NCBI GenBank assembly: GCA_015068245.1
Contig: SVKU01000017.1
Span: forward strand, 1-57,301
Origin: Oscillospiraceae bacterium
GTDB lineage: Bacteria > Bacillota > Clostridia > Oscillospirales > Oscillospiraceae
Direction: 5' to 3'
Length of the DNA stretch: 57,301 nucleotides
Part shown: piece by piece, positions 7,810 through 14,558 of the stretch
Position numbering within the stretch: position 1 is the first letter of the stretch
Layout: every line of letters starts with the position of its first letter
Program-made: the position numbers and the translations under genes
Notes under the pieces: model-generated
Seen by the model: only the letters and a program-made list of their open reading frames with translations
Told to the model about the DNA's origin: nothing
The model's database searches: none

Positions 7810-9540
7810 ATGAATAAGAAGATACTTGCTCTGCTGCTTGCTCTGGCTATGCTGACCGCTATGCTGGCAGGCTGCGCCTCCGACAAGGAAGAAGCTGTTG
7901 AAGAAGCTCCCGCTGTCGAAGAAAGCGCTCCCGTGGAAGAAGCACCCGCTGAGGATGCTGCTCCCGAAGAAGAAGCTCCTGTTGAAGAAGAAAAGGTCAA
8001 AGTTGACGGTGCTACCGCCGATTACGATCCCAACTATGTTCCCCAGGAAGTTTCCCTTCCCATCACCGAAGAACCCACCAACTACACCATCTGGATGCCT
8101 GTTGCTCCCTTCATCGCCGAGTTCATCGACGACATGAACGAAGAGGTCACCGTCATCAAGGAAATGGCCAACCGTACCAACATGCACTTCGAGTGGACCA
8201 CCTGCCACGCCGACGTTGAAACCGAAAAGTTCAACCTCATGATCGTTGCCGGTGAATATGCCGACGTTATCGGCACCATGAGCCACTACAGCACCGGTCT
8301 TGAAGGTGCCATCAACGATGACGTTATCATCGACCTGACCGACCTGATCCATGAGTACTGCCCCAACTACTGGAACGCCATCAACCGTGACGAAGCCACC
8401 TTCCGTCAGCTGGTCACCGATTCCGGCTACATGGGTGCTTTCTGCCAGCTGCTGAAGGAAGCCGGTACCGAAAACCAGGGCTATGTCATCCGTCAGGACT
8501 GGCTGGACGAACTGGGTCTTGAAATGCCCGGCACCATCACCGAAATGCACGACACCATGGTCGCTTTCAAAGACGCTTATGATGCTTACATGTATGTTGG
8601 CACCGCCGGTTATGACGAATATGTCGGCAAAGCACTGAACTGCGGCACCGGTATCTTCATGGCCAAGGATTATGAACTGGTCTGCACCTATGATCAGCCC
8701 GAATTCAAGGAATACACCAAGATCATGGCTCAGTGGTATGCCGACGGCATCCTGAACGATGACTTCTATAACGACACCAACATCGGTGCTTGCCGTGAAG
8801 ACATGGCCAACGACCTGTGCGGCTATGTTGGTGCTTCCGCCTCCGGTATGTCCGATATTTATGACTACTGCACCGTCGACGGCAGCTCTCTCCATGTAAC
8901 TGCTGTTCCCCAGATCACCGACGATGCCGGCAGCGAAATCAAAGTCGGCACCGCTCAGTCCCTGATAAAGAACGCCACTGTATGGTCCATCAGTACCCAG
9001 TGCGACGAAGAAAAGTACGAGCCTCTGTGCCGCATGGTCGACTACATCTTCACCGAAGAAGGCGACCTGCTTTACAACTGGGGCGTTGAAGGCGATGCTT
9101 TCGTATTTGACGAAGAAGGCAATCCTCAGTGGACCGAAAGAATCACCAACGATCCCGCAGGCCGTCCCTTCATCTTCACCTCCAGCTTCTATGCAGGCGG
9201 TGTTGGCTCCGTCTACTTCCCCGGTGTTGTTGATATGGCCAAGACCTTCTATGAATTCACCGAAGACGAATGGGAAGCCATGGAAATCTTCAAGACCTCT
9301 TATGTAAAAGACGGCTGGCATATCCCCACCTGGGCTACCATGACTATCGACGAACAGGAAGAATATGCTAACTACCAGTCCGAAATGGAAACCTATGTTG
9401 AATCCATGACCCTGCAGTTTGTCTGCGGTGAGCTGGACATCGACGCCAACTGGGACTCCTTCATCGAAACCATTCACGGCATGAACTATGACAGAATGTA
9501 CGAGATCCAGAACGAGGTTTACCAGAGAGCTATTGCCTAA
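7810..9540 (+). CDS. Solute-binding lipoprotein, LplA/YtcQ type
   Basis: A 576-residue lipoprotein, the usual length for LplA-like sugar-binding proteins. The signal peptide MNKKILALLLALAMLTAMLAG ends in a lipobox LAGC (Cys22). An acidic Ala/Pro/Glu linker of about 40 residues follows and then the binding domain (TIWMPVAPFIAEFIDDM, EKFNLMIVAGEYADVIG, VIRQDWLDELGLEMPGTI). AAGGAGGA at 7797-7804 is an excellent ribosome site. Codon choice is strongly biased to a few codons such as GCT, CCC, ACC and GAA, which suggests high expression. The neighbouring AraC gene is divergent. No permease or ATPase gene is linked, which is unusual for the family. Confidence 0.88.
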   Translation: MNKKILALLLALAMLTAMLAGCASDKEEAVEEAPAVEESAPVEEAPAEDAAPEEEAPVEEEKVKVDGATADYDPNYVPQEVSLPITEEPTNYTIWMPVAPFIAEFIDDMNEEVTVIKEMANRTNMHFEWTTCHADVETEKFNLMIVAGEYADVIGTMSHYSTGLEGAINDDVIIDLTDLIHEYCPNYWNAINRDEATFRQLVTDSGYMGAFCQLLKEAGTENQGYVIRQDWLDELGLEMPGTITEMHDTMVAFKDAYDAYMYVGTAGYDEYVGKALNCGTGIFMAKDYELVCTYDQPEFKEYTKIMAQWYADGILNDDFYNDTNIGACREDMANDLCGYVGASASGMSDIYDYCTVDGSSLHVTAVPQITDDAGSEIKVGTAQSLIKNATVWSISTQCDEEKYEPLCRMVDYIFTEEGDLLYNWGVEGDAFVFDEEGNPQWTERITNDPAGRPFIFTSSFYAGGVGSVYFPGVVDMAKTFYEFTEDEWEAMEIFKTSYVKDGWHIPTWATMTIDEQEEYANYQSEMETYVESMTLQFVCGELDIDANWDSFIETIHGMNYDRMYEIQNEVYQRAIA

Positions 9541-9553
9541 GTCTTTAGTATTT

Positions 9554-9583
9554 ATCCCCGGCCTTTCGGCCGGGGATTTTTTT
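9554..9583 (+). terminator. Intrinsic terminator after the binding-protein gene
   Basis: ATCCCCGGCC, loop TTTC, GGCCGGGGAT, then seven T. It lies 14 nt after the stop codon. Confidence 0.92.
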
Positions 9584-9643
9584 GCTAAGTTCCCGCAAAT
9601 ATTTGTTTTTTCAAAAAAGACTATCTTAATTCCTTTGCGGATA

Positions 9644-9652
9644 TGGTATAAT
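9644..9652 (+). promoter_or_regulatory. Extended -10 promoter of the two-component system
   Basis: TGGTATAAT at 9644-9652 is a perfect extended -10, 35 nt before the kinase start. No good -35 is visible. Confidence 0.55.
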
Positions 9653-9687
9653 CGATTTTGAACTATTAACTATTTCGTGAGTTGATT

Positions 9688-10746
9688 ATGAACAAAACCA
9701 GACAAATTATCAGGGATCTTTGTATCACCGTTGGCATACTTGGGGGCTTCGTCTTTCTGACTCAAGTGATGTCTACTTTTTTTGATGACAACAACCCCTT
9801 TGCATCATCTCTGTTTATTCTTGCAACAGCACTTGTATCGCTGCTTACAAAAGGATACTTTTTCGGAATATTTGCCTCTTTTGTCAGCGTTCTTTGTGTA
9901 AACATTATCTTTACATATCCGTTCTGGGAGTTTGACCTTTCCATTTCGGGCTATACCATGACCTTTTCCGTTATGTTGGCTGTTTCCATTATCATCAGCA
10001 CACTGACAACAAGAATAAAGCGGCAGGAGTTCATCAGAGCCGAAGCAGAAACAGAAAAAAACCGTGCCAATCTGCTTCGTGCCATATCCCATGACCTGAG
10101 AACGCCGCTTTCGTCCATCATAGGAGCCAGTTCTTCCCTGCTTCAGGATAAAAACCTGTCAGATGATGACTCCAAAGAACTATTGACCGAAATCAACAAG
10201 GACGCAAAATGGCTGGTGCGACTGACCGAAAACCTGCTTTCAGTCACAAGATTCAGCAACGGCAGCGTTACCCTCAAGAAGTCTCACGAGGTTGTGGAGG
10301 AGATCGTCGGAAGTGCCATCGTCAAATTCAAAAAGAATTATCCCGACATAGTTCTGACGGCTGATATCCCCGATGAGATATTGCTTGTCCCTATGGACGG
10401 CATACTGATAGAACAGGTGTTGATAAATCTTTTTGACAACGCTGTCGGGCACGGCCGCAGCACTCATATCCATATCAAAACTGTGCACGAAACGAAGTAC
10501 ACCCAAATCATCGTCAGCGACAACGGCAGCGGTATTTCCCCTGCAGCTATGCCTCACCTTTTCGACGGAACTCTTGTCAGCAATGGCCAGCAAACCTCCG
10601 ACGGTCGACGGAATATGGGCATCGGTCTTTCTGTGTGCAACTCCATAATTCATGCCCACGGAGGTAAGTTTTCTGCCAAAAACCTCCGCGACGGCGGAGC
10701 CGAGTTTACATTTACACTTCCTATGGAGGAGGATAACAACAAATGA
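9688..10746 (+). CDS. Sensor histidine kinase, KdpD C-terminal-like (DUF4118)
   Basis: A 352-residue membrane sensor kinase. Four hydrophobic segments between residues 10 and 110 match the DUF4118 membrane domain of KdpD. They are followed by the phosphoacceptor H-box ISHDLRTPLSS (His135), an N-box LINLFDNAVGHG, and G-boxes VSDNGSGI and GIGLSVC. The large N-terminal KdpD/UspA cytoplasmic region of full KdpD is absent. A TTG two codons upstream (9682) is an alternative start; the ribosome site is weak for both. The stop overlaps the response-regulator start (ATGA), so the two are co-translated. No kdpFABC genes are nearby. Confidence 0.88.
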   Translation: MNKTRQIIRDLCITVGILGGFVFLTQVMSTFFDDNNPFASSLFILATALVSLLTKGYFFGIFASFVSVLCVNIIFTYPFWEFDLSISGYTMTFSVMLAVSIIISTLTTRIKRQEFIRAEAETEKNRANLLRAISHDLRTPLSSIIGASSSLLQDKNLSDDDSKELLTEINKDAKWLVRLTENLLSVTRFSNGSVTLKKSHEVVEEIVGSAIVKFKKNYPDIVLTADIPDEILLVPMDGILIEQVLINLFDNAVGHGRSTHIHIKTVHETKYTQIIVSDNGSGISPAAMPHLFDGTLVSNGQQTSDGRRNMGIGLSVCNSIIHAHGGKFSAKNLRDGGAEFTFTLPMEEDNNK

Positions 10747-11456
10747 GTTTGAAAGAAAAAGTCCTTGTAATCGAGGACGACGCAGGAATATCCAAATTTC
10801 TTAAAGCGACGCTGAATGCCAACGGCTATGATTCAATTATTGCCGATAACGGTGCCAGCGCAATTTCCCTTATCTCCTCCAATCGGCCCGATGTAATACT
10901 CCTTGACCTCGGGCTGCCCGACATGGACGGCAATACGATAATTGAACAGGTGAGAAAGTGGACAAAGACGCCTATCATAGTGATTTCAGCCAGAAGCACG
11001 GAAGTCGACAAGGCAACCGCTCTTGATCTGGGTGCGGACGACTATATCATAAAACCCTTTGGCACAATCGAACTGATGGCTCGTATAAGGACAGCCCTGC
11101 GTCATACAAGAACCACGCTTGACAATGACGAAATCGCCCTTACCGGATCTTATACTGTGGGTGACCTTACTGTGGATTTCAAAAAGCGCAAGGTCTTCCG
11201 CAACGGTGAGGACGTGAAGCTGACTTCCAACGAATTCCGCATCGTGTCTATGCTCAGCACCCATCCCGGCCAGGTCATGACATATAAGCATATGCTGACC
11301 GAATTATGGGGGCCTTCTGCCACCTCAGACAATAAGATACTGCGGGTACATATGGCAAACATCAGACGAAAAATCGAACCCAATCCCAACGAACCCATGT
11401 ATATTTTTACGGAAGTCGGTGTGGGATACAGAATGGCAGAACCGGAGGACCTGTAG
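10743..11456 (+). CDS. OmpR/KdpE-like response regulator
   Basis: A 237-residue response regulator. The receiver domain has acidic residues Asp12/Asp13, the phosphorylation site Asp55 in ILLDLGLPDMDG, and the IIKPFG lysine motif. The C-terminal OmpR winged helix (LTSNEFRIVSMLSTHPGQ, RVHMANIRRKIEPNP, GVGYRM) closes the protein. The start overlaps the kinase stop by 4 nt. It resembles KdpE most, but without a potassium ATPase operon nearby its regulon cannot be named from context. Confidence 0.9.
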   Translation: MSLKEKVLVIEDDAGISKFLKATLNANGYDSIIADNGASAISLISSNRPDVILLDLGLPDMDGNTIIEQVRKWTKTPIIVISARSTEVDKATALDLGADDYIIKPFGTIELMARIRTALRHTRTTLDNDEIALTGSYTVGDLTVDFKKRKVFRNGEDVKLTSNEFRIVSMLSTHPGQVMTYKHMLTELWGPSATSDNKILRVHMANIRRKIEPNPNEPMYIFTEVGVGYRMAEPEDL

Positions 11457-11480
11457 GGACATTTGACAGTTGAACATTAT

Positions 11481-11625
11481 GCTGTCATTTCGAACATCAC
11501 CAAAGGTGATGGAGAAATCCCCATCATGATATGAAGCCATCCGGGGGATACGTCACATCGTGCGTTGTAGGGGCCGGCGACCTCGACAGCCCAAAGCGGA
11601 ACGACGAGGACGTCGTTCCCCGCTG
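11481..11625. repeat. Hairpin repeats in the gap before the third binding protein
   Basis: No gene is seen in 11457-11748. 11481-11525 is an inverted-orientation copy of the GATGGGGATTTCTCC...AAATGACAGC family, with central hairpin ATCACC/GGTGAT. 11545-11574 repeats 6131-6160 exactly. 11598-11619 is a hairpin with arms GGAACGAC/GTCGTTCC. Confidence 0.7.
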
Positions 11626-11706
11626 TATATTAAATTTAGACTTCACAATATAGTCACATTTGATATCCCAACAACAATTTTGAACATGGCATAAATTTGA
11701 CATCAG

Positions 11707-11715
11707 TGTTATAAT
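11707..11715 (+). promoter_or_regulatory. Extended -10 promoter of the binding-protein gene
   Basis: TGTTATAAT (TG at 11707-11708, TATAAT at 11710-11715) lies 33 nt upstream of the start codon; no convincing -35 is present. Confidence 0.5.
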
Positions 11716-11748
11716 TGTATGTAGACATTTTGAAAGCGAGGTTTAGAA

Positions 11749-13482
11749 ATGAACAAAAGACTGCTTGCCCTTCTTCTCGCGCTCACCATGATGGCTGCTC
11801 TGCTGGCAGGCTGCGGTTCCAAGGAAACCGAAGCTCCTGCTGTTGAAGAAGCACCCGCTGTTGAAGAAAGCGCTCCCGTAGAAGAAGCTCCCGCTGAAGA
11901 CGCTGCTCCCGAAGAAGCTCCTGCAGAGGAAGCTGCTCCCGAAGAAGAAGTTCCCGCCGAACCCGTGGAAGTCGTATATGACCTTCCTCTGGTAGATGAA
12001 GAAGTTTCCTTTACCCACTGGGGCGAAGGTGCTCCTCCCTTCATCACTCCTTATCTCGGTTCCGGTCAGTGCTTTGCCACTGCACCTGCCACCGATTACA
12101 TGGCCGAACTCACCGGCATCCGCATTGAGTATCAGGAAGTTGATATGTTCTCCAAATCCGAGAAGTTCAACCTTATGATCGCTTCCGGCGACTATACCGA
12201 CATGGTCGTCGGTCTTGACACTCTTTACAACGGCGGCCCCACCCAGGCTTTGAACGACGAAGTCATTTGTGACCTGACTGAATATGTCGAAGGCAACATG
12301 CCTGCTTATAAGCAGGTTATCGACAATTCCGGCGTTGTTAAGGATCTTCTGAGCGACGAAGGCGAATTCCTGTACATCACCGGTTTTGACGATGAGATCT
12401 ATGCCAGCGCAGGTCCCGCTATCCGTAAGGACTGGCTGGATCAGCTTGGTCTTGATCTGCCCCATACTTATGATGAGCTGTATGACGTTGCAGTTGCTTT
12501 CCGCGACAACTTCAACTGCACCATGCCTCTGTACTTCACTGCCAGCCTGAACCCCGGCATCTGGTTCTCCGGCGGCTTTGATGTTCCCGCATTCGATATC
12601 AAGTCCAACGGCAGCCACTTCTATCAGATCGACGGCGAAGTCAAGAGCGCGTATGTTTCCGACGGTCTGAAAGAAATGATCACCGTTATGGCTCAGTATT
12701 ATAAGGAAGGCCTTATTTCCAAGGACTTCATCAGCCGTGAAATGGGTCAGGACTGCGAATCTGACCTGTTCAGCCACAACATCGGTCTGTATGCTGCTGA
12801 AGCCAACTGGATCACCGACTACAACAACATGATGGCCGGTGAAGATACCACCTTCCACCTCGTTGGCTGCCCCAACATTGTTAAGGAAGAAGGCCAGATC
12901 ATTCACTTCAAGTCCAACGCCACCAACGGTGCCGGCAGAAACACCATCTGCATCACCACCAACTGTGAAGATCTTGAAACTCTGACCACTTTCCTGGACT
13001 TCCAGTTCACCGAAGAAGGCCAGGTTCTGAACAACTACGGCATGGAAGGCATCAGCTTCAACTATGACGAAAACGGCGATCCCCAGTGGATCGACGGTCT
13101 GCCCACCAGCGGCATCCAGTTCATGGCCGCCACCGTACCTTACATCATCAATGCTCTGCCCTCTCTGTTCGACGCTGACCGTCGTGACAAGATGACTCTC
13201 GACCAGGACGCTCTGGACGCAAGAGTTCTTTACAACGAAGGCACCGACGGCGCATACGATATGCCCAACGGTATGTATCTGAACGAAGCCGAAGGCGAAC
13301 TCTACAATCCCCTGATCGCTGATATCGACACCTACGCTGCTGAGTTCCTGCTCAAGTGCGTATATGGTGAACAGGATATCGAAGCCGGTTGGGACGCTTA
13401 TATCGACCAGCTGTACGCTCTTGGTCTCCAGGACTGCATCGACGCTAAGCAGAGTGCTTACGACAGATATCTGGCTAGATAA
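11749..13482 (+). CDS. Solute-binding lipoprotein, LplA/YtcQ type
   Basis: A 577-residue paralogue of the protein encoded at 7810. The signal peptide has lipobox LAGC (Cys22), and the Ala/Pro/Glu linker shares the word EEAPAVEESAPVEEAPAEDA with the other copy. The binding domain carries EKFNLMIASGDYTDMVVG and IRKDWLDQLGLDLPHTYDEL in the same places. Codon use is highly biased, pointing to strong expression. A GCGAGG ribosome site precedes the start and a perfect terminator follows the stop, so the gene is monocistronic. No permease partner is seen. The ligand is probably an oligosaccharide or sugar derivative, judged from the family only. Confidence 0.88.
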   Translation: MNKRLLALLLALTMMAALLAGCGSKETEAPAVEEAPAVEESAPVEEAPAEDAAPEEAPAEEAAPEEEVPAEPVEVVYDLPLVDEEVSFTHWGEGAPPFITPYLGSGQCFATAPATDYMAELTGIRIEYQEVDMFSKSEKFNLMIASGDYTDMVVGLDTLYNGGPTQALNDEVICDLTEYVEGNMPAYKQVIDNSGVVKDLLSDEGEFLYITGFDDEIYASAGPAIRKDWLDQLGLDLPHTYDELYDVAVAFRDNFNCTMPLYFTASLNPGIWFSGGFDVPAFDIKSNGSHFYQIDGEVKSAYVSDGLKEMITVMAQYYKEGLISKDFISREMGQDCESDLFSHNIGLYAAEANWITDYNNMMAGEDTTFHLVGCPNIVKEEGQIIHFKSNATNGAGRNTICITTNCEDLETLTTFLDFQFTEEGQVLNNYGMEGISFNYDENGDPQWIDGLPTSGIQFMAATVPYIINALPSLFDADRRDKMTLDQDALDARVLYNEGTDGAYDMPNGMYLNEAEGELYNPLIADIDTYAAEFLLKCVYGEQDIEAGWDAYIDQLYALGLQDCIDAKQSAYDRYLAR

Positions 13483-13483
13483 C

Positions 13484-13525
13484 ACAAAAAAGAAAACCTG
13501 CCATATGGCAGGTTTTCTTTTTTGT
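13484..13525 (+). terminator. Intrinsic terminator
   Basis: Arms ACAAAAAAGAAAACCTGCC and GGCAGGTTTTCTTTTTTGT around an ATAT loop, immediately after the stop codon. The stem is symmetrical and could act in both directions. Confidence 0.92.
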
Positions 13526-13527
13526 GA

Positions 13528-13559
13528 GGGGTTAGGGTTTAGGATTTAGGGGCTAGGGG
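13528..13559. repeat. G-rich TTAGGG-like tract
   Basis: G-tracts at 13528-13531, 13535-13537, 13549-13552 and 13556-13559 with TTA-like spacers, directly after the terminator. It is a looser relative of the tract at 4004-4035. Confidence 0.6.
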
Positions 13560-13562
13560 TGT

Positions 13563-13591
13563 TTGCTTTTGCTGCTGCTATATGTTATACT
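13563..13591 (+). promoter_or_regulatory. Promoter of the ferredoxin-nitroreductase gene
   Basis: TTGCTT at 13563-13568, 17-nt spacer, TATACT at 13586-13591 with a TG one base upstream. The -10 core ATGTTATACTT is also found before the ene-reductase gene. Confidence 0.55.
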
Positions 13592-13620
13592 TACAAAAAA
13601 GATTTAAGGAGCATGTACAT

Positions 13621-14391
13621 ATGGTTAGAATAGATGAAGCCCTGTGCGTCAACTGCGGCAGCTGCGCCAGAGCATGTCCCATGGGTGTTATCCAGTACAA
13701 GGAAGGCAAAACTTCTGTACTGCAGGGTCGTCGTTGCATCGAATGTATGCACTGCGTTTCCATTTGCCCCAAGAAGGCTGTTATCTTCGACGGTATCGAA
13801 TATCAAACTCGTGAACAGCCTGAAACCGAAATTGAGAAGCTGGTTATGAACCGCAGAAGTGTCCGCCATTTCAAGCCCGAACCGCCTCCCAAGGAACTTA
13901 TCCAGTGGGCATTGGATACCGCCATGTATGCCCCCAGCGGCAAAAACGCTCACGATACCCGATGGACTGTACTTTACGGTCTTGAGGAAACCGAAAAGGT
14001 AACAAACCTTGCTCTGGATTACTGCGTAAAGCACAAGCATGAGGCTCCCGAGCTTATATATCTGCACCTCAAAGGCGTGAACCTCATTACCTGCAATGCG
14101 CCCTGTGTTATTGTAGGCTGGTCTCCCGACGATGCTCTGAACCCTGTTATAGACACCGCTGTGGCCGCCACCACCGTTGAACTGCTGCTGCAGAGCAAGG
14201 GCATTTCCACCTGTTGGGGCGGTTATCTGCGTCAGATCACCAATGTTTCCGAGGATCTGAACAAAGAGCTTGGTATCCCCGAAGGCTGCAATATGCGTAC
14301 TGCCCTGCTGGTGGGTTACGCCGACAGGGAAAAATATCTCCATGTCCCCTACCGTCCCACAGCTGAAGTCAACTGGGTGGAGAGTGAATAA
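13621..14391 (+). CDS. Ferredoxin-nitroreductase fusion protein
   Basis: A 256-residue protein. Two 4Fe-4S sites lie at the N-terminus (Cys9, 12, 15, 19 and Cys39, 42, 45, 49), followed by an FMN-binding nitroreductase domain starting at MNRRSVRHFKPEP with the loop APSGKNAHDTRW. Such fusions pass ferredoxin electrons to a flavin and reduce nitro, quinone or ene substrates in strict anaerobes. The start at 13621 follows AAGGAG (13606-13611); an in-frame ATG 13 codons upstream lies before the ribosome site. A single-gene unit with its own promoter and terminator. The substrate is not predictable. Confidence 0.9.
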   Translation: MVRIDEALCVNCGSCARACPMGVIQYKEGKTSVLQGRRCIECMHCVSICPKKAVIFDGIEYQTREQPETEIEKLVMNRRSVRHFKPEPPPKELIQWALDTAMYAPSGKNAHDTRWTVLYGLEETEKVTNLALDYCVKHKHEAPELIYLHLKGVNLITCNAPCVIVGWSPDDALNPVIDTAVAATTVELLLQSKGISTCWGGYLRQITNVSEDLNKELGIPEGCNMRTALLVGYADREKYLHVPYRPTAEVNWVESE

Positions 14392-14400
14392 ATCATTAAA

Positions 14401-14436
14401 ACAATCATTCCTGAAAGTGGGAATGATTGTTTTTTT
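14401..14436 (+). terminator. Intrinsic terminator
   Basis: ACAATCATTCC, loop, GGAATGATTGT and seven T, ten bases after the stop codon. Confidence 0.9.
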
Positions 14437-14441
14437 ACAAT

Positions 14442-14520
14442 CGGAACGGTCAAGACCGTTCCCTACTATGATTATTGGTCAGTACACCTGCCCCCTGAAA
14501 CCTGATCCCTGAAACCTAAA
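14442..14520. repeat. Hairpin GGAACGGTC/GACCGTTCC and degenerate CCTGAAACCT repeats
   Basis: A short stem (GGAACGGTC, loop AA, GACCGTTCC at about 14442-14462) is followed by two copies of CCTGAAACCT (about 14494-14517). It resembles the decayed low-complexity tracts behind other terminators of this window. Confidence 0.45.
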
Positions 14521-14522
14521 AT

Positions 14523-14550
14523 AAAAAGACCGGCGATGCCGGTCTTTTTT
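14523..14550. terminator. Intrinsic terminator of nrdD (bidirectional)
   Basis: AAAAAGACCGGC, loop GAT, GCCGGTCTTTTT. It lies just after the nrdD stop on the minus strand; the symmetrical A/T flanks let it serve both directions. Confidence 0.88.
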
Positions 14551-14558
14551 ATTGCGTT

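Noticed and set aside
7783-9477. 564-codon open frame opposite the binding-protein gene at 7810
   Set aside because: It arises from biased codons of the real lipoprotein gene; no signal peptide, motif or ribosome site.
9688-11456. True potassium-sensing KdpDE operon
   Set aside because: The KdpD sensor/UspA region and kdpFABC are missing, so only KdpDE-like is claimed.
11697-11715. TTGACA at 11697 paired with TATAAT at 11710
   Set aside because: The spacer is only 7 nt; the TATAAT is better explained as an extended -10.
11743-13485. 580-codon open frame opposite the binding-protein gene at 11749
   Set aside because: Same reason: antisense shadow of a gene with few codon types.
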